DNA from: Planctomycetota bacterium
GTDB lineage: Bacteria > Planctomycetota > UBA1135 > UBA2386
Length of the DNA: 19,478 nt
Direction of reading: 5' to 3'
Assembly: GCA_016793305.1 (NCBI GenBank)
Contig: JAEUHU010000397.1
Span: forward strand, 1 to 19,478
A program made the position numbers and the translations under genes. Within the stretch, counting starts at the first letter, position 1. Each line of letters starts with the position of its first letter. Under the pieces are notes generated by a model, which had not been told where the DNA came from, did not search any database, and saw only the letters and a list, made by a program, of their open reading frames with translations. Of the stretch, positions 1 to 8,764 are shown in pieces.

Positions 1-138
1 TCGCACGCAGGCGTCGACGAGCCCCAGCAGGCGTGGGGTGCCGTCGCCGGCGTGGCGCGTCGTCGCTTCGATCTGCACCGGGATGGCGTCGACGCCGTGA
101 ACCAGCCCGCAGCCGATGGTGATGGTGGGAATCTGCAC
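1..138 (-). CDS. YifB/ComM-family Mg-chelatase-like ATPase, N-terminal fragment cut by the window edge
   Basis: Only the first 46 codons lie in the window; the gene continues past position 1. The reverse strand is open from a GTG at 138 to the edge. The peptide contains HGVDAIPVQIEA followed by GTPRLLGLVDACVR. This resembles the amino end of ComM/YifB proteins, where a short leader precedes a G-x-D-A-x-x-V-x-V-E segment and then a GLP...VGLPD-x-A-V-x-E segment. The family are AAA+ ATPases with a Lon-protease-like N-terminal domain; ComM is known as a branch-migration helicase in natural transformation. The AAA+ domain itself is outside the window, so this rests on a short stretch. An upstream in-frame GTG at 174 is an alternative start. 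It lies 78-114 bases downstream of ydbT on the same strand and could be co-transcribed with it. Confidence 0.55.
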   Translation of the reverse strand, partial: MQIPTITIGCGLVHGVDAIPVQIEATTRHAGDGTPRLLGLVDACVR

Positions 139-215
139 GCCGCAACGGGTCGTGTCGGGGCCGATCGGTCGCACCTGTTTGGGAAAAACCCAGCAGGACG
201 CGCGAACGCGGGGGC

Positions 216-1892
216 TCAGCGCCAGTCGCGCGCGGCGGCCGTGGCCGCGCGTTCGGCGATCGCTCCCGCCAGCGCCCGCGCGTCAGCCAGGGTCAGGTCG
301 GGCAGCCGCGTCGGCGAGCCGCCGGCGACGAACACCGTCAGGTCGGCGAGCCCGAGCAGCTGCGCGAACGGGCCCTGCCGCAGCACGACGGCCTGCACCT
401 TCGCGGTCGGCAGGTAGGCGATCGTGCGGCCGATCACGCCGTGCTGCAGGGTGAGGAACGCATCGCCGAGCCCGAAGCCGAGGTTGCGCCAGACCAGCAC
501 GCCGAGCAGCGCCCACAGCGGGATCAGCAGCAACAGCAGCAGCGCCATGGCCCCGGTGTGCACGGCGACGAACGGGGTCGTGACCGCCGCCAGCAGCACG
601 CCCTGCAGGGCGGTGCGCAGGACGAGGCGCTTGCTGCCGCGCTGCCAGGCGAACGTCTCCCGTTCGAGGCCGGGCAGCAGCGCCGGCAGCATCGCGTGGG
701 CGCGATCGAGGCGCAGCAGGGGCACGACCACGTCCCAGCCACTGGTGACGTCCTCGCCGTCGCTGCGGCTGCCACCCGCCGAGTCGGCCTTGACGACCGC
801 TACGCCGAGCAGCCGGCGCAGCCACGGCTGCTCGAGGGTCACGCGCTGGATGCGCGCCTGCGGCAGGGTCTTCTGGCGGGTGGTCAGCAAGCCGAACCGC
901 CGCTGCAGCACCGAGCCGCGCAGCGCCAACGTGAAGCCGTGGAACTGCACCAGGTTGCCGAGCGTGCTGGTGACGACGCCGAGCGCCATCACCACCAGCA
1001 AGAGGCCGAGCAGGATCGCGCCGACGACCACCGGCGGGAACTGCAGCAGCCAGTCGCGCGCCCCCTTGGCGACGCCGGCGAGCCGCGCGAACAGGCCGAA
1101 CTGGTCGGCGAACTGCAGCGCCGCGAAGCCGGTCACCACGAACGCCGACAGCCGCAGGTCGGTGACGCCGCGCAGCAGCAGTTCGCCGGCGGTGCTGCGA
1201 TGCACGATCCACTCGGGTTCGGGCAGCGCTGGTGCGAGCGAGGCCGGAACGGACTCGGCCGTCGGTGGCGCGGCCGGGTCATGGGACGGCCCCGTCGGCG
1301 CGGTCGGTGGCCGGGCGATGCGGCTGCGCGCCGCGAGCAGCACCTCGCGCAGGTGTTCGGCCTGGTCGCGCGACAGCGCGTCGAGGCGCGCTTCGACGCC
1401 CCGACCGGACGCCGTCTCGACCAGTACGACCGCGAGGCCGAGGGCGCGGCGCAGGATGGTCGACTCGAAGCCGAGATCCTGGATGCGATCGAGCGGGATG
1501 CGCCGTTCCTGCCGTTCGAGCAGGCCCTCGCGCACGCGCAGCTCGTCGCCGGTCAGCGTGTACTCGAGCGTCAGGTAGCGGGCCAGCGCGTAGCCGAGGT
1601 GCAGCACGAACAGGACCACGCCGGCGATCAGCACGGCGGTGGAGCGAAGGGCCAGGCCGAACACCACCGGGAACACCGCCTGCCGCAGCGCGTCGATCAG
1701 CCGCAGCAGCAGGATCGCGGGATGCAGGTGGCCACGCGCCAGCACCGGCGCCGGGACGGCGGCCAATGGCTGGGCCGTTGCCGGGGCAGGTGCTGCGGCC
1801 TGGTCGACCGTCGCAGCCGGGACAGGTGCTGCCTCCGGAACGGTCGGCGATGGGTCTCCGGCCGGGGCCGGGAGCTCAGAGCCGTCCGTCAC
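216..1892 (-). CDS. ydbT: Membrane protein with multiple bacterial PH (DUF304) domains, YdbT-like
   Basis: 558 residues from a GTG start. The first ~50 residues are rich in Pro, Ala and Val and look disordered. A hydrophobic pair follows at about residues 57-105, then a YdbT-type PH segment at about 108-185 (LEYTLTGDELRVREGLL, then IPLDRIQDLGFES). A second membrane pair and PH segment follow (LALRGSVLQRRFGLL, QARIQRV), then a third membrane pair and PH segment near the C-terminus (LTLQHGVIGRTIAYLP, KVQAVVLRQG). Three membrane-pair/PH repeats are the usual YdbT layout. Its start lies 17 bases inside the end of the YdbS-like gene, so the two are translationally coupled, as in Bacillus ydbS-ydbT. 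In Bacillus this pair is linked to resistance to certain bacteriocins; the biochemical role is unclear and I infer an envelope function here. The exact start is uncertain because the N-terminal tail is low complexity. Confidence 0.85.
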   Translation of the reverse strand: MTDGSELPAPAGDPSPTVPEAAPVPAATVDQAAAPAPATAQPLAAVPAPVLARGHLHPAILLLRLIDALRQAVFPVVFGLALRSTAVLIAGVVLFVLHLGYALARYLTLEYTLTGDELRVREGLLERQERRIPLDRIQDLGFESTILRRALGLAVVLVETASGRGVEARLDALSRDQAEHLREVLLAARSRIARPPTAPTGPSHDPAAPPTAESVPASLAPALPEPEWIVHRSTAGELLLRGVTDLRLSAFVVTGFAALQFADQFGLFARLAGVAKGARDWLLQFPPVVVGAILLGLLLVVMALGVVTSTLGNLVQFHGFTLALRGSVLQRRFGLLTTRQKTLPQARIQRVTLEQPWLRRLLGVAVVKADSAGGSRSDGEDVTSGWDVVVPLLRLDRAHAMLPALLPGLERETFAWQRGSKRLVLRTALQGVLLAAVTTPFVAVHTGAMALLLLLLIPLWALLGVLVWRNLGFGLGDAFLTLQHGVIGRTIAYLPTAKVQAVVLRQGPFAQLLGLADLTVFVAGGSPTRLPDLTLADARALAGAIAERAATAAARDWR

Positions 1893-2373
1893 CGCGGGCC
1901 TCGAGGATGCGGTCGCGCAGGGTCTGGGCGGTCGCGGCGCGCAGGCCGGGCACGCGGAACGCGGAACCTTCGTTGCCGGCCGTGAACACCACCAGCGTGG
2001 CCAGGCCGAACAGCCGCTCGATCGGGCCGCGCACCAAGTCGACGTGCTGCATGCGCCGCACGGGCACGGCGCGTTCCTCGACGAACAGGATGCCGTAGCG
2101 CAAGAGCAGCAGGTCGCCGGCGAACGCGTAGCGCCAGCGACCGTAGGCGAGCGGCGGCACCAGCACGGTGAGCAGCACGAGGCCGAGGCAGGCGCCGAGC
2201 AGCAGGTGCTCGTAGACGCCCGTCCAGCCGCTCCAGTGTTCGACCAGCAGCGGCCGGCCGACGAACCACAAAAGCGAGGTCAGCACCGCGGTGGTCAAGG
2301 CGTCGCCGAGCAGCCAGTAGGCGACGACGCGCCGCTCGAGTCGGTCGGTCGGGTGCAGCAGGGCTTCGGCCAT
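1876..2373 (-). CDS. ydbS: Single PH-domain (DUF304) membrane protein, YdbS-like
   Basis: 165 residues. I chose the ATG at 2373 because the homologous-looking sequence begins just after it (MAEALLHPTDRLERRVVAYWLLGDAL); the frame stays open far upstream but that part reads as GC-rich shadow sequence. Two hydrophobic helices lie at about residues 18-40 and 57-77. They are followed by a PH-type segment with YAFAGDLLLLRYGILFVEERAVPVRRMQHVDLVRGPIE in two adjoining strands, ending in LVVFTAGNEGSAFRVPGL. Lengths near 160 residues with two helices and one PH domain are typical of YdbS. It is the first gene of the ydbS-ydbT unit and overlaps ydbT by 17 bases. It is divergent from the CxxCH protein gene, with 108 bases between the start codons. 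Confidence 0.85.
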   Translation of the reverse strand: MAEALLHPTDRLERRVVAYWLLGDALTTAVLTSLLWFVGRPLLVEHWSGWTGVYEHLLLGACLGLVLLTVLVPPLAYGRWRYAFAGDLLLLRYGILFVEERAVPVRRMQHVDLVRGPIERLFGLATLVVFTAGNEGSAFRVPGLRAATAQTLRDRILEARGDGRL

Positions 2374-2481
2374 CGCGCGCAGCGTGCCGGTCGGGGGCCT
2401 GCGGCGCAATCGCCGGCCCCGATCGCGGGCATCCGGCGAACTGCCCATGCCACCCGGCTGTGGCCTCGGCATGCTGCCGGC

Positions 2482-3759
2482 ATGCGCGTCGTACGCTCGG
2501 CTCGTTCGCTTCGGCAAGCCCGCTGGAGGCCTTGGCGGTGCGGGCCAGGTCCGGCGCTGGCGGCTCTTGGGCTCGCCGCCCTGCTGGCCGCCCCGGCCGT
2601 GGCCCAGCGCCACTTCGAACGCGCACCGATCCTCTACCGCACGACTGCCGCGGGCGACAACCTGCTCGAACGGTTGCAGCAGCGCCTCGACGCCGGCGAA
2701 CTCGAGTTGCCGGCGAACGGCCGCAGCGGCCGCCTGCTCGCCCTGCTGGTGGCACTCGACGTGCCGGTCGCGAGCCAGACGCTGGTGTGGAGCCGGACCG
2801 CGCTGCAGCGGCACCGGGTCGGACCGACCAATCCACGCGCGCTCTACTTCGGGCCGGACGTCTACGTCGCTTGGGTGCCGGGCTCGGCCGCCCTCGAACT
2901 GGCGGTCGGCGATCCGCGGCTCGGGCTCGTGTTCTACACGCTGGCGCAGGACCCCGCCGAGCCGGCGCGGTTCCGCCGCGACGACTCGTGCCTGTCGTGC
3001 CACGCGAGCGAACGCACCGGCGACGAGCCGGGGCTGCTGCTGCGTTCGGTGTTCGCCGACGCCGAGGGCCACGTGCGTGCTGGCAGCGACGACGACACGA
3101 TGTCGCTGCACACACCGTTCGCGGAACGGTGGGGCGGCTGGCTCGTCACTTCGCACGGTACGGTGCCGCATCGGGGCAACGGCATCGCGGAACGGGTCGA
3201 CGGCGAGTTCCGCGTGGTGCAACAGGGGGCGCGCACGCTCGCCGACCTGCCGGCGCCGTTCCTGGCTGCGGACTACCCGCGACCGACCAGCGACCTCGCG
3301 GTGCTGACCGTGCTGCTGGCGCAGACGGCGACGCACAACGCGCTGTTGCGGGCCGGCTACGCCGCCCAGGTGGTGCAAGCCCAGGAGACCGCGGGGGACG
3401 AAGCGGCCGCGGCGCGCCTGCAGCGGCGCCTCGACGAACTGGCCCACGACGTGCTTGTGGCCCTGCTGCCACCGGGCGAGCCGTCGCTGTCTGGTCTCGA
3501 ACTGCCGGTCGAGCCAGCGTTCGCCGCTGCCTTCGGCCGCTGCTTCCCTCGCGACGACGACGGCACGAGCCTCGCGAGCTTCGACCTGCGCGAGCGCACG
3601 TTCGCGGCACCGCTGTGGCCGTGGGTCTTGGCGCCGGCGTTCGCGCGGCTGCCCGAAGTCCTGCGCGAGCGTGTGCTCACGAGCCTGCACGAGCGGCTCC
3701 GGGAGCAGCCTCGGCTCGAACGGCACCTGCGCGTGCACCTTCCCGGCTACGCGCGTTGA
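2482..3759 (+). CDS. Secreted CxxCH (cytochrome c-like) protein of unknown function
   Basis: 425 residues from the ATG at 2482. The N-terminus is basic (MRVVRSARSLRQARWRPWR), followed by a hydrophobic stretch ending in AAPAVAQ at about residues 36-42, which reads as a signal peptide with cleavage after AVA. A single haem-binding motif CLSCH sits at residues 170-174, preceded by DPRLGLVFYTLAQ and followed by a DEPG-LLLRSVF segment. ERWGGWLVTSHG at about 215-226 and HRGN at about 230-233 follow. I recognise this pattern (LYFGPDVYVAWV, FYTL, CxxCH, RWGGW) from unnamed cytochrome-like proteins common in Planctomycetota and Verrucomicrobiota. Role and redox partner are unknown. The C-terminal half is helical and lacks further Cys-x-x-Cys-His motifs. 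It stands alone on the plus strand and converges on the chemoreceptor gene with only nine bases between the stops. Confidence 0.8.
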   Translation: MRVVRSARSLRQARWRPWRCGPGPALAALGLAALLAAPAVAQRHFERAPILYRTTAAGDNLLERLQQRLDAGELELPANGRSGRLLALLVALDVPVASQTLVWSRTALQRHRVGPTNPRALYFGPDVYVAWVPGSAALELAVGDPRLGLVFYTLAQDPAEPARFRRDDSCLSCHASERTGDEPGLLLRSVFADAEGHVRAGSDDDTMSLHTPFAERWGGWLVTSHGTVPHRGNGIAERVDGEFRVVQQGARTLADLPAPFLAADYPRPTSDLAVLTVLLAQTATHNALLRAGYAAQVVQAQETAGDEAAAARLQRRLDELAHDVLVALLPPGEPSLSGLELPVEPAFAAAFGRCFPRDDDGTSLASFDLRERTFAAPLWPWVLAPAFARLPEVLRERVLTSLHERLREQPRLERHLRVHLPGYAR

Positions 3760-3768
3760 GCGGGCGGC

Positions 3769-4662
3769 TCAGACGCCAGCGGCGCGCTGCATCACGGCGT
3801 GGATCTCGGCGACGCCGCCGGTGATCTGCTGGATGCCGCTCGCCTGTTCCTTGGTGCTGGCGGCGATCTGCGCGACGAGCCCGGTGAACTTGGTGGTCGC
3901 GTCGACGATCTCACGCAGCATGCCGTCGACCTCGGCGGAGATCTGGTTGCCGCGCTGGGCCCGGTTGCTGGCCTCGGCGATCAGCTGCGAGGTGTTGCGG
4001 GCGGCTTCGGCGCTCCGCTGCGCCAGGTTGCGGACCTCTTCGGCGACCACGGCGAAGCCCTTGCCCGATTCGCCGGCCCGCGCCGCTTCGACCGCAGCGT
4101 TCAGCGCCAGCAGGTTGGTCTGGAAGGCGATGTCGTCGATCACCTTGATGATGCGCGAGATCTCGCTGCTCGACGTGGCGATGGCGCCCATCGCCTCGAC
4201 CATGCGCTGCATGGCGCTGGTGCCGCGCGTCGCGGCCGACTCGGCCTGCTTGGCCAGGGTGGCGGCATCGGCGGCGCTGGTGGCGCTGCCGGTGACGATC
4301 GTCGACATCTCCTCGAGGGCGGCCGAGATGCCCTGCAGCGACGAAGCCTGCTCGCTCGCGACCGAGTTCGCGCCCCGATGCTGCTCGCGGTCGGTGCTGC
4401 ATTGCTCGAGTGCCTGCTCGGCCTGCTGGCGCCGCGCCTGGGATTCCTTCAGGCTCTCTCCCAGCCTTGCGACCTCCTGCGCCATCCGGCCGGAGTCCCG
4501 GTCCTGTCGTCGCTGCCGCCAGATCGTGAACGCCGTCGCGGCGGCGCTGGCGAGGCACAGGCCGACCAGCAGCAGGTGGCCACGCAGGGCGTAGGCCGGC
4601 CACGACAGGGTGGTGACCAGCAGGGTGGCGAGAACCGGGAGCGACAGGGCGAGCGGGTGCAT
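3769..4662 (-). CDS. Short methyl-accepting chemotaxis protein without a sensory domain
   Basis: 297 residues from the ATG at 4662. Two hydrophobic helices lie at about residues 5-21 and 28-47, separated by only a few residues, so there is no periplasmic ligand-binding domain. A coiled-coil linker (about 58-90) and an MCP signalling domain follow. The conserved hairpin tip is clear at about 175-215: [20 protein letters not shown], then [15 protein letters not shown]. This part binds CheA and CheW in known receptors. The frame extends upstream to an ATG at 4791, but the added residues are hydrophilic, Pro/Ser-rich and unlike a receptor N-terminus, so the later start is preferred. There is no obvious Shine-Dalgarno. 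No che gene lies nearby. The signal may be sensed in the membrane or cytoplasm, or delivered by a partner protein. Confidence 0.88.
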   Translation of the reverse strand: MHPLALSLPVLATLLVTTLSWPAYALRGHLLLVGLCLASAAATAFTIWRQRRQDRDSGRMAQEVARLGESLKESQARRQQAEQALEQCSTDREQHRGANSVASEQASSLQGISAALEEMSTIVTGSATSAADAATLAKQAESAATRGTSAMQRMVEAMGAIATSSSEISRIIKVIDDIAFQTNLLALNAAVEAARAGESGKGFAVVAEEVRNLAQRSAEAARNTSQLIAEASNRAQRGNQISAEVDGMLREIVDATTKFTGLVAQIAASTKEQASGIQQITGGVAEIHAVMQRAAGV

Positions 4663-4789
4663 CGACGGGTGCGGGGTCGGAGTGCCCTGGGCATCGGCCG
4701 TCGGGCGGGGCGGGATTGAGGGCGTCTTCGCCTGGACATCGGCAGGCTGCTCTTCCGACGGCGACCGGATCGTGGCAACGTTCCGCCCC

Positions 4790-5899
4790 ATGCAGTGCCT
4801 GGTGCGCCTCCCGCTCCTGCTCGTCGTTGCCATCGCCGGAACCGCCGCGGCGCAGTCCCCACCTTGGGCCGGAGCGGTCGAGGCCGAGTTGCAGCAGCAA
4901 CAGCAGGCGGATCGCATTCCTGGGCTGTCCTGCGCGATCGTGCTGCGCGGCGAGTTGGTCGTCCGACTGGGGCTCGGCCTGGCCGACGTGGAGAACGACG
5001 TGCCGGCGACTCCGCAGACCGTCTACCGGCTGGCCTCGATCAGCAAGCCGATCACCGCGGTGCTGGCGATGCAGCTGGCGGAGCGCTCGGAACTCGACCT
5101 CGACGCCGACGTGCACACGCTGGTGCCCGAGTGGCCGGCGAAGCCCTGGCCGGTGACGACCCGGCAGCTGCTGGCTCACCTCGGCGGGGTGCGCCACTAC
5201 CACGGCGAAGCCGAGAGCACGGTGCACTACGCGACCCAGCGCGAAGGCCTGGTGCGCTTCTCGGCCGATCCCCTGTTGCACCAGCCTGGCAGCCGTCACC
5301 TCTACAGCACCTACGGCTACAACCTGGTCGCCGCAGTGGTCGAGAGTCGCACCGGGAAGGCGTTCCCGCAGGTGCTGCGCGAACGCATCGCCGGACCGGC
5401 GCGCGCGCCGTCGCTGCAGGACGACGACGTGCGGCGCATCGTGCGCGGCCGCGCGCAGGGCTACGTGCGCAAGGACGACCAGTTGCAGAACAGCGAGCTG
5501 ATGGACGCTTCCTACAAGCTCGGCGGGGGTGGCCTCTGCGCCTCCGCCGAGGACCTGGCGCGATTCGGCGCTGCCCTGCTCGACGGCACCCTGCTGCGCC
5601 CGGAAACGCTGCAGTCGATGTGGACCCGGCAACGCACCGACACGGGAGACGAGATCGGCTACGGCCTCGGCTTCCGGGTCGACGGGGCCGGCGACCGGCT
5701 GCGTGTCTGGCACAGCGGGGCCCAGGCCCGCGTCAGCACGATGCTGCTGCTGCTGCCGACCGAGCGGATCGTCGTCGTCGTGCTCTGCAACCTCGAACAG
5801 GTCCGACTGCAGCCGCTGGCCTTCCGGATCGCGGAGCTCGTCGTCAAGGCCGGAGCACCGGCGCCGACGTCGACCGACGACCCGGTGGAGGTGCGCTGA
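4790..5899 (+). CDS. Serine hydrolase of the beta-lactamase/PBP fold, LACTB-like
   Basis: 369 residues. The N-terminus [20 protein letters not shown] is a signal peptide, probably cleaved near AQS (residues 21-23). The catalytic SxxK is S83-I-S-K86 in [13 protein letters not shown]. The second motif is Y172-S-T174 within LYSTYGYN, where most relatives have Y-x-N. The third motif, usually K-T/S-G, is H308-S-G310. [18 protein letters not shown] and an H-x-G third motif together resemble mitochondrial LACTB and its bacterial relatives rather than true class C beta-lactamases, so a peptidase or esterase role is more likely than drug resistance. Length fits the family. Its TGA overlaps the ATG of the metallo-hydrolase gene by one base (TGATG), indicating coupled translation. 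It is divergent from the chemoreceptor gene, with 127 bases between the preferred start codons. Confidence 0.88.
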   Translation: MQCLVRLPLLLVVAIAGTAAAQSPPWAGAVEAELQQQQQADRIPGLSCAIVLRGELVVRLGLGLADVENDVPATPQTVYRLASISKPITAVLAMQLAERSELDLDADVHTLVPEWPAKPWPVTTRQLLAHLGGVRHYHGEAESTVHYATQREGLVRFSADPLLHQPGSRHLYSTYGYNLVAAVVESRTGKAFPQVLRERIAGPARAPSLQDDDVRRIVRGRAQGYVRKDDQLQNSELMDASYKLGGGGLCASAEDLARFGAALLDGTLLRPETLQSMWTRQRTDTGDEIGYGLGFRVDGAGDRLRVWHSGAQARVSTMLLLLPTERIVVVVLCNLEQVRLQPLAFRIAELVVKAGAPAPTSTDDPVEVR

Positions 5900-6759
5900 T
5901 GGTCCGCCTCTGGTCGGTGCTCGGCAACTCGCAGAAGCTCGACGGTGGGGCGATGTTCGGCAACGCGCCGAAGGCGCTGTGGCAGCGCTGGGCGCCAGCC
6001 GACGAGCAGAACCGCATCGACCTCGCCTGCCGCTGCCTCGTCGTGCGCGACGGGGCACGCGTGGTGCTGTGCGAAGCCGGCATCGGCGCGTTCTTCGCGC
6101 CCGAGCTGCGGCGGCGCTTCGGCGTGCAGGAGGAGCGCCACGTGCTGCTCGAGCAGCTCGCCGCGATCGGCATCCAGCCCGCCGACGTCGACGTGGTGGT
6201 GCTGTCGCACCTGCACTTCGACCACGCCGGCGGGGTGCTGTCGGCGTTCCGCGACGGCGCACCGCTCGGGTTGGTGTTCCCGAACGCGCACTACGTGGTC
6301 GGCGAAGCGGCCTGGCAGCGCGCGCTGCGGCCGCATCCCCGCGATCGCGCCAGCTTCGTGCCGGAACTGCCGGGTCTGCTCGAGCGCACCGGCCGGCTCG
6401 AACGCCTCACCGGCGAACGCAGCACCGTGCTCGGGGCCGGCTATCGCTTCCACCGCAGCGACGGCCACACGCCGGGCATGCTGCTGTGCGAAGTGGCGGC
6501 GCCGGGAGGGCCGTTGCTGTTCTGCGCCGACCTGATCCCCGGTGTGCCGTGGGTGCGGCGGGCGATCACGATGGGCTACGACCGCTTCCCCGAGCAGCTG
6601 ATCGACGAGAAGACCGCGCTGCTGGCCGACCTGCACGACCGCGGTGGCCGGTTGTTCTTCACGCACGATCCGGCGACCGCCGTCTGCCGGCTCGGGCGCG
6701 ACGAGGCCTCTGCCGTGGTCGCCGTCGAGCCGGTCACAGCCCTCGCCGGCGACGAGTGA
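5899..6759 (+). CDS. Metallo-beta-lactamase-fold hydrolase
   Basis: 286 residues. The metal-binding signature H-x-H-x-D-H is at residues 104-109 ([10 protein letters not shown]). Further ligands are visible: H190 in DGHTPGM, D211 in CADLIPG and H256 in FTHDP, giving the full dinuclear-zinc set. The N-terminus has no signal peptide, so it is probably cytoplasmic. The arrangement resembles quorum-quenching lactonase or general MBL-fold hydrolases (GHTPG followed by a CAD segment) rather than B1 beta-lactamases. The substrate cannot be read from the sequence. It is translated from an ATG that overlaps the stop of the LACTB-like gene, so the two products are made together. One secreted and one cytoplasmic hydrolase could act successively on the same type of amide or ester, but this is inference. 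Confidence 0.88.
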   Translation: MVRLWSVLGNSQKLDGGAMFGNAPKALWQRWAPADEQNRIDLACRCLVVRDGARVVLCEAGIGAFFAPELRRRFGVQEERHVLLEQLAAIGIQPADVDVVVLSHLHFDHAGGVLSAFRDGAPLGLVFPNAHYVVGEAAWQRALRPHPRDRASFVPELPGLLERTGRLERLTGERSTVLGAGYRFHRSDGHTPGMLLCEVAAPGGPLLFCADLIPGVPWVRRAITMGYDRFPEQLIDEKTALLADLHDRGGRLFFTHDPATAVCRLGRDEASAVVAVEPVTALAGDE

Positions 6760-6772
6760 AGGAGCGGACCCG

Positions 6773-6787
6773 GGCCGGTTCGCGGCC
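6773..6787. terminator. Short hairpin between convergent genes, possible bidirectional terminator
   Basis: GGCCG, a five-base loop GTTCG, then CGGCC, lying in the 36-base gap between two convergent stop codons. There is no T-tract on either side, so intrinsic termination is only a possibility. Confidence 0.25.
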
Positions 6788-6795
6788 TGCCTCGC

Positions 6796-8118
6796 TCAAT
6801 GCGCGAGCGACTGCACCTCGACCTGCAGCTGGCGGCTCTGCTCGAGCAGCGAGGTGTTGGTGCGCTGCGCCTCGGCGACCGCGTTGCCGAGTTCCCCAGC
6901 ACCGCTCTGGATCGCCCGGATCGAAGCCTCGGCGCCGTCGATCAACTGCAGACCCTTCTGGGCCTGCTCGTTCGCCTTGTCGGTCGCGGTGGCGAGGGTC
7001 GCGCCACGCTGCTGCACGTTGCGGGCGAAGGCCTCGATCTGCTGGGCCGCTTCGCTCGAGCGCGCCGACAGGCCGCGCACTTCCTCGGCGACGACCGCGA
7101 AGCCCTTGCCGTGCTCCCCGGCGCGGGCCGCTTCGACCGCCGCGTTCAGCGCCAGCAGGTTGGTCTGGAACGCGACCGACGAGATCAGGCTGGTGACCTG
7201 CGCGATCTGGCCGCCGGCCTCGACCAGCGCCTTGATGTCCTGTTGGCTCGCCTGCACCGACGCGGCGAGTTCCTGGAAGCGCCGCACGGTCTGGGCCAGC
7301 ACTTCGCTGCCGTCCTCGGCGTGGCGGCGGTTCTCCTTGCCGATGCTCTCGAGCTGCTGCGTGCGCGCGGCGCTCTCCTGGATGCTGCTGCCGATCGCCT
7401 GGAAGCCCTCGACCAGGTTGCGCACGGTGGCGGCGGCCTCGGTGCGGGCCGCTTCGACGCGTTCGCTGAGCTCCTGGCGCGATTGCGCGATCTCCGCCTG
7501 GGCCTGCTCGGCCTCGACGACGAGCGTCGCTGCCCGGCGCATCTCGCGCATCGCCATGCGGCAGACCCACAGCAGCACCGCGACCTCGAGCACCACGTAG
7601 CCGGCGTGTTCGAGCACGCGCAGCACGTCGACGACGTCGGTGCCGAACACGCTGCGCGGCAACAGCAGGCCGCGGCCGAGGTGGTCGACGGCGATCGTCA
7701 CCATGCCGGTCAGCAGCACCTTCATGTCGCGATAGGCCGCGAGGTAGGCGAGCGACACGAACACCGCGAAGTGCACTTCGATGCGGCCCCCGCCGACGTG
7801 GATGAAGAGGGCGCTCATCAGCATGAACGCGGCCGCGACCACGTGCCGAGTCAGGGCCGCCCCCGCCTGCGTGCGCACGAAGTACCACACCGAAGCAGTC
7901 GAGCCGCCGCCGAGCAGCAGGGCGGCGATCACGTGCGTGTGCGGGGCGACCGACGTGCCGGCCCAGGCGAACGGCGTGTAGAGCCACGCCAGCAGCACGG
8001 TGGCCAGGGCTTCGATGGTCAGCAGGATCGCGAGGCCGCGGTCGATCGTGGCGGCGAGGCGGCTGTGGTCCGCGCGCACCAGGGTGTCGACACGATCATC
8101 GAGGTTGGCAGCAGTCAT
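6796..8118 (-). CDS. Chemoreceptor with an N-terminal six-helix, histidine-bearing membrane domain
   Basis: 440 residues. Hydrophobic helices lie at about residues 27-47, 60-82, 92-108, 116-129, 132-150 and 168-188, giving six with very short loops. Histidines sit at helix ends or in loops: H60, H62, H92, H107, H116, H146 and H171, including [16 protein letters not shown] at about 105-120. This H-x(n)-E-x-HF segment is a pattern I recognise from membrane sensor domains found on some chemoreceptors, kinases and cyclases; its ligand is unknown to me. A coiled-coil linker at about 195-235 leads into an MCP signalling domain with its hairpin tip at about 315-350 ([30 protein letters not shown]). 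The start overlaps the end of the RedB-like gene by 23 bases, so the two are coupled and likely functionally linked. Confidence 0.88.
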   Translation of the reverse strand: MTAANLDDRVDTLVRADHSRLAATIDRGLAILLTIEALATVLLAWLYTPFAWAGTSVAPHTHVIAALLLGGGSTASVWYFVRTQAGAALTRHVVAAAFMLMSALFIHVGGGRIEVHFAVFVSLAYLAAYRDMKVLLTGMVTIAVDHLGRGLLLPRSVFGTDVVDVLRVLEHAGYVVLEVAVLLWVCRMAMREMRRAATLVVEAEQAQAEIAQSRQELSERVEAARTEAAATVRNLVEGFQAIGSSIQESAARTQQLESIGKENRRHAEDGSEVLAQTVRRFQELAASVQASQQDIKALVEAGGQIAQVTSLISSVAFQTNLLALNAAVEAARAGEHGKGFAVVAEEVRGLSARSSEAAQQIEAFARNVQQRGATLATATDKANEQAQKGLQLIDGAEASIRAIQSGAGELGNAVAEAQRTNTSLLEQSRQLQVEVQSLAH

Positions 8119-8713
8119 GCTCGCCGCTATCGGCCAGCAGGGGGCACCCGAATACAGCCGTTGTCACAGGGGGTTTTCCCGCATGGGCCAGCTCGCCGAG
8201 TGCCTCGGTCAAGCTGCGCGACGCGGAGTTCGCACCGGCATGGCCGCGTCCGGCGGTGATGCCACCGCCAAAGCGCAATCGGCCGTCCTTGCCGTAGAGC
8301 AGCACGTGGCCCGAAGTCGCGAGACCGAGCTGTCGGGCCAGGGCTCCGTCGCGGTCGTCGAGCACTGCTCCCCGCGGCAGTCGGGCGCGAACGCGCTGAT
8401 CGGTGTCGGAGTCCCACTCGGCGGGTCTCGTGCTCGGGGTGTGCAGCAGCACCCGCAGCGGCACGTGCGTTTCGGCGAGCACCCGTTCGAGTTCGCCGAG
8501 GCTGGCCGGCAGGCACGGGCACTGCGGATGGGCGGCCAGCAGCAGCAGCGGCTGGCCGGGGTCGGCGCCGAGCGCTGCGGCCAGTTCGCGCGGCAGCGTC
8601 GGCCGCGCCTGCCCCGGATCGCCGGCGGTGGTGGTGTGCTCGAGCAGCAGGCCCTGGGCGGTGCCGACGAGCGCCAGCCAGAGGCCGAGGACGAGGCCGT
8701 CGCGGATGCGCAT
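8096..8713 (-). CDS. RedB-like thioredoxin-fold protein with a CPC motif
   Basis: 205 residues. One hydrophobic helix near the N-terminus (about residues 6-23) reads as a signal anchor or uncleaved signal peptide, placing the rest outside the cytoplasm. The core has a thioredoxin-like layout: [24 protein letters not shown] at about 56-79 with cysteines C65 and C67 in a C-P-C arrangement instead of C-x-x-C. Then come [21 protein letters not shown] at about 133-153, RGHAG, and VFGCPL at about 187-192. These are features of proteins annotated as RedB, whose biochemistry is poorly known to me. Further cysteines C201 and C202 end the chain. It overlaps the six-helix chemoreceptor gene by 23 bases. 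Being next to a sensor and near tpx, it may read or adjust thiol state for the receptor; this is inference. Confidence 0.75.
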   Translation of the reverse strand: MRIRDGLVLGLWLALVGTAQGLLLEHTTTAGDPGQARPTLPRELAAALGADPGQPLLLLAAHPQCPCLPASLGELERVLAETHVPLRVLLHTPSTRPAEWDSDTDQRVRARLPRGAVLDDRDGALARQLGLATSGHVLLYGKDGRLRFGGGITAGRGHAGANSASRSLTEALGELAHAGKPPVTTAVFGCPLLADSGEHDCCQPR

Positions 8714-8764
8714 GGCGCTGCATCGGCGGGGGCCGCCGCCCGGCTGAACGGCCCGACGGCGGGC

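Noticed and set aside
441..1985. A 514-codon plus-strand open frame opposite ydbT
   Set aside because: It is a Gln/Arg-rich shadow of the PH-domain gene, which has convincing repeats and a coupled partner.
1639..2481. Upstream extension of the CxxCH protein frame
   Set aside because: It would overlap ydbS and ydbT and place the signal peptide in the middle of the protein; the ATG at 2482 gives a normal secreted protein.
2466..2485. Direct repeat CGGCATGC at the start of the CxxCH protein gene
   Set aside because: Two eight-base copies in GC-rich sequence are weak evidence, and no -10/-35 context makes them a likely operator.
4663..4791. N-terminal extension of the short chemoreceptor from the ATG at 4791
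   Set aside because: The extra 43 residues are hydrophilic and Pro/Ser-rich, and this start would overlap the start of the divergent hydrolase gene.
3911..6262. A 783-codon minus-strand open frame crossing the chemoreceptor and hydrolase region
   Set aside because: It is out of frame with the chemoreceptor and antisense to the two hydrolases; composition is Arg/Ala/Gly-rich without motifs.
4790..6759. The two beta-lactamase-fold genes as antibiotic resistance genes
   Set aside because: The serine enzyme has LACTB-type motifs and the metallo-enzyme lacks a signal peptide and B1-type features, so drug resistance is not supported.
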